DNA from: Rhodococcus sp. EPR-157 | GTDB lineage: Bacteria > Actinomycetota > Actinomycetes > Mycobacteriales > Mycobacteriaceae | Length of the DNA: 34,039 bases | Assembly: GCF_001647195.1 (NCBI RefSeq) | Contig: NZ_LVCV01000663.1 | Coordinates: forward strand, 1-34,039 | Reading direction: 5' to 3' | Part shown: piece after piece, positions 27,359 through 34,039 of the stretch | How the letters are laid out: each line of letters starts with the position of its first letter | Numbering within the stretch: position 1 is the stretch's first letter | The notes under the pieces: generated by a model | Database searches by the model: none | What the model was told of the DNA's origin: nothing | What the model saw: only the letters and a program-made list of their open reading frames with translations | Program-made: the position numbers and the translations under genes

Positions 27359-28282
27359 CACTGCTGTCGCCGCAACCTGCACCAGAACCGACAACGTCGC
27401 GGCTCGATCGAGGTCATCCGGTGTCGGTGCCCGACCGGCCCCCAGGGTGGGACGAATTTCGACGCCGTGAGCGTATTGGGTTCTGCCACCGAGGCTGACT
27501 CCGAGGGCGCCGGCGGCCGTGGCCTCGGCAACGCCGGCATTCGGACTCGGATGCCGGGACGCGTCGAGACGCCAGGCACGTAGCGACTGACTCGGACGCC
27601 CGCCGACGGCGGGTGACACCGCCGCGGTGACAGCTCCCGTCAGCCGGGCCGGGGCGAGGTTGACCACATCGTCGAGCCGAGCAGCGAACCAGCCGAAACG
27701 CCGATATTTCGGGGAGCGATAGCCGATCATCGCGTCGAGAGTGTTGACTGCCCGGTACCCCAGGATCCCAGGCACCCCGGCCATCGCCCCCCAGAACACG
27801 ACGCCGACGGTGGCATCCGAAGTGTTCTCCGCGATCGACTCGAGCGATGCCCGAGACAAACCGTCGATGTCGAGCACGCTTGGATCGCGGCCGCACAAAG
27901 ACGGTAGAAGCGTGCGCGCGGCCTCGATCTCCCGATTGCGTAGATGCTCGGCCATCTGCGATCCCGTTCGAGCCAGCGAGGTTCCACCGAGTGCAACCCA
28001 GGCCGCGGATGCCGTGACCACGGTGTCAAGGAGTGGACCGCGACGTCCAGCGACTGCCGATGCGGCTGCGCCCACCGTCGTCACTGCCCCGACGAGAACG
28101 AGGGTGTGCAGCGCGCCCGCCCGCCTACTGTCCCGATACGTCCGCTGTTCCAGTGCCCCTGCGGCACGGCCGAATCCGGCGACCGGATGGAATTGCCGAG
28201 GGTCGCCCAGGATTCGGTCCAGACCGAGTCCGAGCACAAGGCCTGCGGCGCGACTGTGGAACCGCGTCCAGCGGAAGTTCAT
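27302..28282 (-). CDS. cobD: Adenosylcobinamide-phosphate synthase (CbiB/CobD)
   Basis: A membrane enzyme of cobalamin synthesis that joins cobyric acid to aminopropanol (or its phosphate). The 326-residue product has several hydrophobic helices and the family signatures LGLGLDRILGDPRQFHPVAGFG, DGLSRASLESIAENTSDATVGVVFW, GVPGILGYRAVNTLDAMIGYRSPKYRRFGWFAARLDD (split between neighbouring helices) and ASRHPSPNAGVAEA. The ATG at 28282 is chosen because the conserved region follows at once and a TACCGT hexamer ends six bases upstream; a longer frame to 28777 is rejected. It works with the CobC-like aminotransferase at 24078-25106. Its 3' end overlaps the SURF1 coding sequence by 57 bases on the opposite strand. 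Confidence 0.95.
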   Translation of the reverse strand: MNFRWTRFHSRAAGLVLGLGLDRILGDPRQFHPVAGFGRAAGALEQRTYRDSRRAGALHTLVLVGAVTTVGAAASAVAGRRGPLLDTVVTASAAWVALGGTSLARTGSQMAEHLRNREIEAARTLLPSLCGRDPSVLDIDGLSRASLESIAENTSDATVGVVFWGAMAGVPGILGYRAVNTLDAMIGYRSPKYRRFGWFAARLDDVVNLAPARLTGAVTAAVSPAVGGRPSQSLRAWRLDASRHPSPNAGVAEATAAGALGVSLGGRTQYAHGVEIRPTLGAGRAPTPDDLDRAATLSVLVQVAATAVSAILAVTVGKAHVLVRER

Positions 28283-28288
28283 GTACCG

Positions 28289-28294
28289 ACGGTA
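28289..28294 (-). promoter_or_regulatory. -10 element of leaderless cobD
   Basis: Minus-strand TACCGT, ending six bases before the ATG at 28282, with no Shine-Dalgarno. Confidence 0.45.
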
Positions 28295-28335
28295 GCGAAC
28301 AACTGTCCAGTCACCAGCCAACGGTTGCCGGTCGC

Positions 28336-28461
28336 TCAGCCCCAGCGCGACCGATAGGCGCCCGTGATGTGCCTGTTGTCGAAATCGAGGTCGTGGCCGG
28401 AATGAAGCAAGGCCGCTGCTATACCGAGAAATCCGACCGTTGCCATCAGAAGCAGTGTCAC
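28336..28461 (-). CDS. 41-residue small membrane protein (candidate)
   Basis: A 41-codon frame beginning with GTG, preceded by a strong purine-rich GGGGGA five bases upstream. The first ~20 residues form a single hydrophobic helix (TLLLMATVGFLGIAAALL), followed by a polar tail (HSGHDLDFDNRHITGAYRSR) ending in Trp-Gly. It occupies the otherwise empty 322-base gap between cobD and the next divergent gene. I do not recognise it. The ribosome-binding site, the helix-plus-tail design and the absence of a competing gene support it; its short length is the main doubt. Confidence 0.5.
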   Translation of the reverse strand: MTLLLMATVGFLGIAAALLHSGHDLDFDNRHITGAYRSRWG

Positions 28462-28591
28462 AGTGTCCCCCTATCGCCGTTCGCCCACTACGCGGGCGTT
28501 GATGATCTTGATTGTGACCGAGACGTACACAATTGAAAATGCAGTTGAGGGCGCCATCACACGTGTCGACAGTCACCGGTCGATTCGCGGT

Positions 28592-28597
28592 TAGGAT
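28592..28597 (+). promoter_or_regulatory. -10 element of leaderless membrane-protein gene
   Basis: TAGGAT ends seven bases before the ATG at 28605, without a Shine-Dalgarno. A TCGACA lies 20 bases further upstream, a long spacing for a -35. Confidence 0.45.
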
Positions 28598-28604
28598 CGA
28601 CCAC

Positions 28605-29168
28605 ATGACCGGAGATGGCACGCTCGACGCAGGCAACACCACCGCAACAACCCCGAGTGGGCGACCGAGCTGGGTGAACAAGGCGATCATCGGCGCAGTC
28701 GCACTGGTCGCGCTGATAGTCGCGTATCTGATTCTCGCGGCATTCCTGCCCCGGTGGTGGAGCATTCGTGTCGCCAACCTGTCCGATCAGGCCTTCAGCA
28801 AGGGCATCTTTTGGGGGCTCGTGTTCGGCACCGTGTGCACGCTCGTTCCCCTCCTGCTTTTCACCGCCGCATGGCGTGTCCGCAAGAAGCGCGGCGGGAA
28901 GGTCACGGCGATCGTGGCGATCGTGCTCGCCGTCGCTGTCGCTGCGCCGAACCTGCTGACTCTCTCGATCGTTCTCGGCAGCAACAATGCCGCGCACGCG
29001 GGCGAAAGAACGCTCGACACGGAGGCACCAGGCTTCCGCGGGGCCACCGTGCTCGGCGCGATGATCGCGGTCGTGCTGTTCACGGCACTCGTCTACTTCG
29101 TCGTCCGTAGCCGCAGACGTCGTGCACAGAAGCGGATCGCAGCCGCTAACCCCGCACCTCAGGTATGA
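28605..29168 (+). CDS. Four-helix membrane protein of unknown function
   Basis: A 187-residue integral membrane protein. A polar, Thr/Gly-rich N terminus (residues 1-24) is followed by four hydrophobic segments at about 26-48, 67-90, 100-125 and 147-168, then a basic C-terminal tail (RSRRRRAQKR) that should lie in the cytoplasm. No catalytic or transport signature is recognised. The ATG at 28605 is chosen because it follows a -10 hexamer by seven bases; the open frame continues upstream without a better start. It converges on the YdcF-like gene, with only two bases between the stop codons and no terminator. Confidence 0.8.
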   Translation: MTGDGTLDAGNTTATTPSGRPSWVNKAIIGAVALVALIVAYLILAAFLPRWWSIRVANLSDQAFSKGIFWGLVFGTVCTLVPLLLFTAAWRVRKKRGGKVTAIVAIVLAVAVAAPNLLTLSIVLGSNNAAHAGERTLDTEAPGFRGATVLGAMIAVVLFTALVYFVVRSRRRRAQKRIAAANPAPQV

Positions 29169-29170
29169 CG

Positions 29171-30094
29171 TCAGTACGTACGCGGAATCCCGATGACCTT
29201 GGTGGCGTCGACAGTCAAACCTAGCCGCGAATCCAGGCCCAGCGCAGGAACTTCCGGGACATCGGCCGGGTCTGCGGCGACTGCGCCCACAACGTCTGCG
29301 CCTGCGATGGCGAAGTTGGAGATCGAGCGACGAATGTGATTGGCGGAGGTCGCGAGGACGACGGAGCCTGCGCCGATCGACTCTACGATCGGCACGCTGA
29401 ACAGCGCGTTCTGCACTGTCGAATTGGCCTTGTTCTCCACATGAATTCGCTCGGCGGCAACACCGTTGTCGACGAGCCACTCGCGCATCGCCTCTGCCTC
29501 GGCAACGCCGCTCTGCGGATTTCCACCAGTCACGACCACGGGCGATTCAGGTGAAGCCGATGCCGCGGCTGCTGCGCTTTCGAGCCGATCGACCAACTCG
29601 TCCTGCATCGAACCGTCCCCGTGGAGACCGAACCCGAGCGCGACGATTGCCGTGCGCGGACCGTCGAGCACCGGGGCGAAGTCCACCGTCGACTCGGCCG
29701 AGGTGGCAATGATGCTCAGCGCGCGCACGACGGCGTCGTGCAGCGTCGGATCGAGTTCGGCGAGCCGGGTGAGTGCCGCGTCTCTGCCGTCCGCGTCTTC
29801 GCCTGCATTGCGGTAGAACGCCTGTAAAGCAACAACATTGGCATCCGACGGCGCCGCGAGAGCCAGCGCGTCGAGCGAGGCGAGCCCGAGGTCGTAGTTG
29901 CCCTTGACCAGATTGTCCTGCGCAGCGTTGTACAGGGCAGGTGTCGCAGGTTCGGCAATCGACTCGATCAGCGCGCCCGGGTCGATCGGGAACGGTAGCG
30001 GTTGCGCGGTGGCCACACCACCGAATGCGAGTACGACGACCGCCGAGGCGGCGATCGAGGTACCGAAGCTTTCTCTGGACAGGCTGATTCGCAC
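29171..30094 (-). CDS. Secreted YdcF/ElyC-like (DUF218) protein
   Basis: A 307-residue protein with an N-terminal Sec signal peptide (hydrophobic core ~residues 12-30, AxA site near VATAQP). Residues ~40-135 form a helical, TPR-like region (NAAQDNLVKGNYDLGLASLDALALAAPSD is split over its helices). The C-terminal DUF218 domain has IVALGFGLHGDGS, VVVTGGNPQSGVAEAEAM, RIHVENKANSTVQNA and VLATSANHIRR. DUF218 proteins such as SanA and ElyC act in the cell envelope, but here the domain is exported instead of membrane-anchored. GTG 30094 has AGGAAGGA six bases upstream, a strong ribosome site. Bases 30095-30240 upstream are AT-richer and probably hold its promoter, although no clear hexamer pair is seen. 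Confidence 0.87.
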   Translation of the reverse strand: MRISLSRESFGTSIAASAVVVLAFGGVATAQPLPFPIDPGALIESIAEPATPALYNAAQDNLVKGNYDLGLASLDALALAAPSDANVVALQAFYRNAGEDADGRDAALTRLAELDPTLHDAVVRALSIIATSAESTVDFAPVLDGPRTAIVALGFGLHGDGSMQDELVDRLESAAAAASASPESPVVVTGGNPQSGVAEAEAMREWLVDNGVAAERIHVENKANSTVQNALFSVPIVESIGAGSVVLATSANHIRRSISNFAIAGADVVGAVAADPADVPEVPALGLDSRLGLTVDATKVIGIPRTY

Positions 30095-30240
30095 AGCACG
30101 TCCTTCCTGCAGACGACGTAGAGGTCGCCTAGAGGTTAGCTCGAGTGTGACCGCTGTGGCTAATGTTACTGAAGTGCATAGAGTTACAACGATGTGATTC
30201 GACTACACCGAAAAGCGCGTCGCGGCAACGGAATCAGCAC

Positions 30241-30489
30241 TCAGGGCACTACGGGAGCCTTGCCGCCGTCGTAGGGTTCGATCACGATCTGCGCGTCCGG
30301 CGCGAAGGTCAGATGGACAGGACCCGCGTCCTCCGCCACGGTCACGACGACCGACAACCCTTCCTGCCCCACCGCCTCGATGAGACCACGTTGGTCCCCA
30401 GCCTCGTCGACGAGGGCGTAGTCCCCCACCACGACGAGCAATTCCTCGGCTGAGAGTGTGCGACGGCCACCGAAATCTTCCACAGTCAT
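30241..30489 (-). CDS. 82-residue protein of unknown function
   Basis: A small acidic cytoplasmic protein (starts MTVEDFGGRRTLSAEE). It is rich in beta-branched residues and has no cysteine and no membrane segment; it probably folds as a small beta domain. I do not recognise the family. It lies 26 bases downstream of the GAP-like membrane gene on the same strand, but a TACGGT hexamer ends six bases before its ATG, so it may be transcribed independently as a leaderless message. Confidence 0.72.
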   Translation of the reverse strand: MTVEDFGGRRTLSAEELLVVVGDYALVDEAGDQRGLIEAVGQEGLSVVVTVAEDAGPVHLTFAPDAQIVIEPYDGGKAPVVP

Positions 30490-30495
30490 GGTTCC

Positions 30496-30501
30496 ACCGT
30501 A
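30496..30501 (-). promoter_or_regulatory. -10 element of leaderless 82-residue protein gene
   Basis: Minus-strand TACGGT ending six bases before the ATG at 30489. GGTGGA partly overlapping it is a possible but very close Shine-Dalgarno. Confidence 0.35.
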
Positions 30502-30515
30502 GGGGACGGGTCCGG

Positions 30516-31193
30516 TCACCACAGATACGAGCGGTTGACGATCACGTCGAGCAGCAACACGCAGCCGATGATCCCGAACACGATCCGAACCACGGCCGGA
30601 CCGAATTTCGTGAGCACGCGCACCACACGCCGGTAGCGACGCCGGGCGGCGCGGCTGGAACCCATGGACATGACGAGCACCACCAGCGGCGGGATCAAGG
30701 CGAGCACGCAATAGGCGACCACGATCACCGGCCACGTCGGCGGGAGCGGACTGTAGGAGGACAACATGGCGAGACCTGCCAAATAAGGAACAGCAGTCGG
30801 TGCCTGCACGATTCCGACCGCGAACCCGGTCACTGCGAGCAACGACGGACTTCTTCTGAACTTCGCCGTCCATGCGGGCGGCGGACGATCCGACTGCGGA
30901 AGTAGCGCCAATGCGATCAGAACGACGCTCAACACCAGTTCACCCCAGTATCGAACGGTAGGTGTGAGCTCGAAGTCGAAGATGCCGGTCAGGAAGTCGA
31001 ACCCGAGCACAGCGAGAAGACCGAACAATGTGGTCGCGAGAAAGACGCCGCCGATGAACGCCAACCCCGTTTTCAGCGGAGGTGTTCGGCGAAGCCGAGC
31101 GTCGTATGCGATCGCCGCGGTGATTCCGATCAACAGCACATCGAGAGAGTCGAGGACTGCAAACCCGACGAGCGCCGACAGCAACGTGATCAT
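30516..31193 (-). CDS. GAP/Sap-family membrane protein
   Basis: A 225-residue polytopic membrane protein with about six hydrophobic segments. It resembles the GAP (glycopeptidolipid-addressing)/Sap (sulfolipid-addressing) family of mycolic-acid actinobacteria, distant relatives of LysE exporters: MITLLSALVGFAVLDSLDVLLIG at the start, GGVFLATTLFGLLAVLG, and GIVQAPTAVPYLAGLAML with its helix-breaking PTAVPY. Such proteins help move lipids or glycolipids to the surface; the cargo here is unknown. A TATAGT hexamer at 31210-31205 lies 11 bases before the ATG, giving a very short leader. Confidence 0.83.
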   Translation of the reverse strand: MITLLSALVGFAVLDSLDVLLIGITAAIAYDARLRRTPPLKTGLAFIGGVFLATTLFGLLAVLGFDFLTGIFDFELTPTVRYWGELVLSVVLIALALLPQSDRPPPAWTAKFRRSPSLLAVTGFAVGIVQAPTAVPYLAGLAMLSSYSPLPPTWPVIVVAYCVLALIPPLVVLVMSMGSSRAARRRYRRVVRVLTKFGPAVVRIVFGIIGCVLLLDVIVNRSYLW

Positions 31194-31218
31194 GTGGGAG
31201 CCACACTATACGGATCGA

Positions 31219-32319
31219 TCAGACACGTCGGTGGGGTGTGATCTCCCCCAGGACGTCGAAGTCGTAGGCACCCGCTCTGGCGAGATAGATCGGCTGAACG
31301 ATATGCCCACCCACCATCGTCAGGTGACCGCGCGCGCCGTCGTAGGAGAAGTTCTGCGACACCGAGTCCAGGACCGCAACCTCGGCTGTGCCTGCTCGAT
31401 TGACCAGGTTCCCGAGGAAAGTGATCCCCTCGTAGCAAGATTGACCGAGCGATCCGACAATCGGTGCGTCCGGTCCGAATCGTGCCGCGAACCGGCCGGA
31501 GAAGTCGAGACTCTCCTTCGTCGCCAATGTTTCGAAGTATCCGGAGGACACGTACAGATCGCGGGTGTTCTCGGAACCCGTGGCGAGCAGCATGTTTTCG
31601 TCCATCAGCGGACTCAGACGTGCGCACCGTTGATCAAGACCGACTGCGGCGAAATGTTGATGGAATGCAGCCGCGTCGTCTCCGAGCAGGAGTACGACGA
31701 CGGCGTCGCACTCCGACTTCTCCAGTGCACTGACGGCCCCCGAGTAGTCGGAGGTGCCGATCGGCGAAAAGGCTGCGAAGGCAACGGACGCTCCGATCGA
31801 CCCGAGATACCGGGTGACGATCGCAGCGCTCTTGCGAGGCCACACGTAGTCGTTGCCGACGACTGCCCACTTCGTCCGGCCGAGTTCGTGCACCATGAAT
31901 TCGAGAGCCGGGATCAACTGCCCCGACGGGGTCTCGCCGGTGACGAACAGCCCCGGGTAGCGGTCGCCGCCTTCGTACAACGAGGTGTACACGTACGGGA
32001 TGCGTCCGGAAGTGATCGGGATCAATGCCCTGCGCACCGCCGAGGTATGCATCCCCGCGACGGCGTCCACAGCTCCGATATCGAGCAGAGCCCGCACGTC
32101 GGCCGCCACCGCAGCAGGTGCGCGGCCACCATCGATCGGCAGCAGTTCGACGTGCCGGCCAAGGACGCCATCTCCGGCGTTGAGCTCCTCCTGCGCCAGT
32201 TGAGCGGACAGCTCGCTCGACGGCCCGATCAATCCGAAAGGCCCGGACATCGGAAAGACGATGCCGACCGTGAAGGTCTCGCCGTCGAAGTAGCGTGTGG
32301 TGTCCAAATTTTCCGTCAT
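31219..32319 (-). CDS. Signal-less type I periplasmic-binding-like protein (AmiC/FmdD family)
   Basis: A 366-residue protein with the two-lobed Leu/Ile/Val-binding fold used by urea/amide ABC binding proteins and by the cytoplasmic amide sensor AmiC. Visible segments include VGIVFPMSGPFGLIGPSSE, LDIGAVDAVAGMHTSAVRRALIP, VGNDYVWPRKSA and GSLGQSCYEGITFL. From ATG 32319 (MTENLDTTRYFDGE) there is no signal peptide or lipobox. Extending to ATG 32418 adds a polar, Ala/Ser-rich stretch that is not a signal peptide either. No permease or ATPase gene adjoins it. It is therefore more likely a cytoplasmic ligand sensor than a transport component. It is divergent from a MarR-family gene, which could be its regulator or partner. 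The ligand is unknown. Confidence 0.82.
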   Translation of the reverse strand: MTENLDTTRYFDGETFTVGIVFPMSGPFGLIGPSSELSAQLAQEELNAGDGVLGRHVELLPIDGGRAPAAVAADVRALLDIGAVDAVAGMHTSAVRRALIPITSGRIPYVYTSLYEGGDRYPGLFVTGETPSGQLIPALEFMVHELGRTKWAVVGNDYVWPRKSAAIVTRYLGSIGASVAFAAFSPIGTSDYSGAVSALEKSECDAVVVLLLGDDAAAFHQHFAAVGLDQRCARLSPLMDENMLLATGSENTRDLYVSSGYFETLATKESLDFSGRFAARFGPDAPIVGSLGQSCYEGITFLGNLVNRAGTAEVAVLDSVSQNFSYDGARGHLTMVGGHIVQPIYLARAGAYDFDVLGEITPHRRV

Positions 32320-32435
32320 CGACACCCCGTCCCGGCCGTCCACAGTCGTCGCGCTCGCATAGACTGCACTTTCAGGAATCGAGGCCGTGCACCTCGGAGC
32401 GCCTGCAGTTCGATTCATGATAGGAGTCTGATCGC

Positions 32436-32891
32436 GTGACGCCGACGGAACCCACGCATCGCGGTGGCGGCGCAGACCGACTTCTGTCCGCACTCGAGCG
32501 GGCCGTCAGCGAACGCATGCGCCTCGCGCTCGAACCAGAAGGCCTCGACCTCGAGGAGTGGCGGGTCCTGAGCTTTCTGTCCGACGGCGACGGACACACC
32601 ATGGCGGACACCGCAGAGTTCGCGTTGCTGCCCCCGCCCACGCTCACCAAAGTCGTGAACCGACTCGTATCGAACAATCTGGTGCACCGGCGTACCGGCA
32701 CCGTCGACCGTCGCCAGGTCCTCATTCGCACCACCGCACGCGGACAGCGAAAGTTCGAGGACGTTGCCGGCGTCGTCGAGTCCGTACACCGCGCGCTGTT
32801 CGCTTCCGATGCCGCTCGCGAAATATTCGAGACCGTACTGTCCACGGCCCTGGACCATGCGACATCTTCGTCAGTGTCCGCCGATCACTGA
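32436..32891 (+). CDS. MarR-family transcriptional regulator
   Basis: A 151-residue winged-helix regulator. The DNA-binding core runs from about residue 40 to 100: EEWRVLSFLSDGDGHTMADTAEF, LPPPTLTKVVNRLVSNNLVHRR (recognition helix) and the wing DRRQVLIRTTARG. These are typical MarR features, flanked by dimerisation helices. The GTG at 32436 has AGGAG nine bases upstream. The 116-base divergent region shared with the binding-protein gene contains a short inverted repeat CGAGG-N7-CCTCG at 32380-32396 that could be an operator. The final seven bases overlap the end of the convergent LysR gene. Confidence 0.92.
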   Translation: MTPTEPTHRGGGADRLLSALERAVSERMRLALEPEGLDLEEWRVLSFLSDGDGHTMADTAEFALLPPPTLTKVVNRLVSNNLVHRRTGTVDRRQVLIRTTARGQRKFEDVAGVVESVHRALFASDAAREIFETVLSTALDHATSSSVSADH

Positions 32892-33778
32892 CCCGACGTC
32901 AGATGAGGGTGTTCGGCCACGACGTTGCTCATCAACTCGTCGACAGCTTTGACCCGCGCCAGTCCGGTGAGTTCGCGCGGTACCGCGATCCAGTAGGTCC
33001 GTTCGATCGAGAAGTGTTCTGCTACAACGCGAACCAGCGTATCGTCGGGCTCGCCGATGTAACTCGGCAGCGGTGCGATACCCAGGCCGCTGCGCGCTGC
33101 GAGCCAATGCCCGGTGATGTTGTTCGTCTGGATCTGCGCGCGACCGTCGGCGAGAATCGAATCGAAGATCCGGAGTGGAGCCACATCGAGAAGTGCGCCG
33201 ACATACCAGATCAGCGTGTGGTCACGTAGGTCGTCCATTTTCGTGACCGCCGGAGAAGATTCGAGATACTCCCGTGTCGCGTACAGGTGCAGCGAGTACG
33301 TCGCAAGTCTGCGAAAAGCCACGAATCTCGGTGACGGCTCTTCCAGCGTCACCGCAATGTCGAATTCTCTGGTGTCGATCGTCTTGTGTTCGGTTGCGGT
33401 CACGAGCTCGACGTTCAGATCCGGGTGAGCTTGACGCAGCGTCGTCAGGTTCGGCGTCAACACGAACGCACCGAATCCGTCGGGCGCGGCGATTCGTACC
33501 GATCCGGTGAGGGATCCGACACTGGACGTCTGATCCTCGAACGCTGCCACCAGAGTGGACTCGACGGTTTCCGCGTAGCCGACGAGCCGGTGTCCCGCCT
33601 CGGTCAATCTCCACCCTGCCGGGGTGCGATCGAACAGACGCCTGCCCGCCGCCTTCTCGAGGCTCGTGATCCGCCGACCCACCGTCGTGTGGTCGACCCC
33701 CAGGGCGCGGGAGGCCTCGACGAGTCGGCCATGACGAGAAACCTCGAGGAAGAACCGGAGGTGGTCGGCAGTGAACAT
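32885..33778 (-). CDS. LysR-family transcriptional regulator (probable mmsA regulator)
   Basis: A 297-residue LysR-type regulator. The N-terminal winged helix is clear (FTADHLRFFLEVSRHGRLVEAS, ALGVDHTTVGRRITSLEKAAGRRLFDRT). The co-inducer-binding domain follows from about residue 90 (VRIAAPDGFGAFVL). LysR proteins usually control the gene divergent to them; here that is mmsA, and an inverted repeat lies between. ATG 33778 is chosen because the helix-turn-helix begins at once and a TATCGT hexamer ends six bases upstream; the 11-codon longer frame would cover the operator. Confidence 0.94.
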   Translation of the reverse strand: MFTADHLRFFLEVSRHGRLVEASRALGVDHTTVGRRITSLEKAAGRRLFDRTPAGWRLTEAGHRLVGYAETVESTLVAAFEDQTSSVGSLTGSVRIAAPDGFGAFVLTPNLTTLRQAHPDLNVELVTATEHKTIDTREFDIAVTLEEPSPRFVAFRRLATYSLHLYATREYLESSPAVTKMDDLRDHTLIWYVGALLDVAPLRIFDSILADGRAQIQTNNITGHWLAARSGLGIAPLPSYIGEPDDTLVRVVAEHFSIERTYWIAVPRELTGLARVKAVDELMSNVVAEHPHLTSGQ

Positions 33779-33784
33779 GTGTCG

Positions 33785-33790
33785 ACGATA
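33785..33790 (-). promoter_or_regulatory. -10 element of leaderless lysR
   Basis: Minus-strand TATCGT ending six bases before the lysR ATG; the inverted repeat at 33797-33812 would cover the matching -35 region, allowing autorepression. Confidence 0.45.
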
Positions 33791-33796
33791 GCAAGC

Positions 33797-33812
33797 CGTG
33801 CATTTTTGCACG
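33797..33812. promoter_or_regulatory. inverted repeat, probable LysR binding site
   Basis: CGTGCA-TTTT-TGCACG, a perfect 6+4+6 inverted repeat in the lysR-mmsA intergenic region. It is centred roughly 60 bases before the predicted mmsA start point, the usual position of a LysR recognition site. Confidence 0.6.
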
Positions 33813-33832
33813 ACGCGGTGCGTCTTTGGCCT

Positions 33833-33861
33833 TTGACATGCGCACCGATGCCATCGAGACT
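33833..33861 (+). promoter_or_regulatory. mmsA promoter
   Basis: A perfect TTGACA (33833-33838) and GAGACT (33856-33861) separated by 17 bases. The weaker -10 fits a promoter that needs activation. Confidence 0.6.
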
Positions 33862-33893
33862 GGGATCACATTCACGAGCGAAGGAAGACAACT

Positions 33894-34039
33894 GTGACCT
33901 CGATTGCACACTGGCTCGACGGCAAGCCCTTTGCAGGGACATCGGACAAGACCTCCCCCGTCACCAACCCCGCTACCGGCGAAGTGACCGGACAACTGGC
34001 GCTGGCCAACTCGGGCGACGCGAAAGCCGTCATCGACGC
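33894..34039 (+). CDS. mmsA: Methylmalonate-semialdehyde dehydrogenase (CoA-acylating), 5' part
   Basis: The first 48 codons of a gene that runs off the window. The sequence IAHWLDGKPFAGTSDKTSPV followed by TNPATGEVTGQLALAN is characteristic of MmsA, an aldehyde dehydrogenase family enzyme that converts methylmalonate or malonate semialdehyde to propionyl- or acetyl-CoA in valine, inositol and beta-alanine degradation. GTG 33894 has AAGGA eight bases upstream and a near-consensus promoter before that. The catalytic cysteine lies beyond the window, so a related aldehyde dehydrogenase is not excluded. Confidence 0.85.
   Translation, partial: MTSIAHWLDGKPFAGTSDKTSPVTNPATGEVTGQLALANSGDAKAVID

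Overview
The window is GC-rich, densely coded chromosomal DNA from a mycolic-acid actinobacterium, most likely Rhodococcus or a close relative in the Nocardiales. The gene order follows the Mycobacterium tuberculosis Rv2220-Rv2236c neighbourhood as I recall it: glnA1, glnE, glnA2, secreted hydrolase, panB, RNase H/phosphatase, zinc-ribbon protein, Nif3-like protein, CobC-like aminotransferase, HAD protein, PtpA, SURF1, cobD. Several genes are inserted into that order. I see no insertion sequence, prophage, CRISPR array, tRNA or rRNA gene.

Layout. 1-5461 (+): glutamine synthetase I with a two-tier hairpin behind it, then a four-gene overlapping osmoprotectant (glycine betaine/choline type) ABC transporter operon. 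5482-12776 (-): a putative SDR/epimerase behind a promoter flanked by two copies of a palindromic operator, GlnE adenylyltransferase, GlnA2, and a lipoprotein serine hydrolase. 12858-17104 (+): NAD synthetase, PanB, a long palindromic repeat, a small lipoprotein, and proline iminopeptidase. 17056-19223 (-): an RNB exoribonuclease, a 61-residue SPOR-like protein and RNase P RNA. 19275-21061 (+): a DUF1697 protein and an ArsB/SLC13-type permease. 21044-25106 (-): a four-gene operon of CobC-like aminotransferase, Nif3, zinc-ribbon coiled coil and RNase H/phosphatase. 25163-27358 (+): a HAD phosphatase (PtkA position), then one uninterrupted reading frame joining a low-molecular-weight tyrosine phosphatase to SURF1. 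27302-28461 (-): cobD and a 41-residue membrane ORF. 28605-34039: a membrane protein, a secreted YdcF-like protein, an 82-residue unknown, a GAP/Sap membrane protein, a signal-less periplasmic-binding-like protein, a MarR and a LysR regulator, and the start of methylmalonate-semialdehyde dehydrogenase (mmsA).

How the genes fit together. GlnA, GlnE and GlnA2 are the ammonium-assimilation core, and GlnA keeps the tyrosine (Tyr406) that GlnE adenylylates. NadE and PanB supply NAD and pantothenate. CobC, CobD and the RNase H/alpha-ribazole-phosphatase fusion all serve the nucleotide loop and aminopropanol arm of cobalamin. SURF1 serves cytochrome c oxidase assembly.

Main points to follow up: (1) the in-frame LMW-PTP-SURF1 fusion with a possible leaderless SURF1 promoter inside it, preceded by a 19-bp tandem repeat; (2) a recurring architecture of a TANNNT -10 element 6-7 nt before the start codon at eight genes, indicating leaderless mRNAs; (3) twin operators around the epimerase promoter; (4) a LysR-type inverted repeat well placed upstream of an mmsA promoter; (5) repeated 3'-end overlaps between convergent genes with no terminator between them. 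All functions are inferred from reading the sequence; no database search was run.
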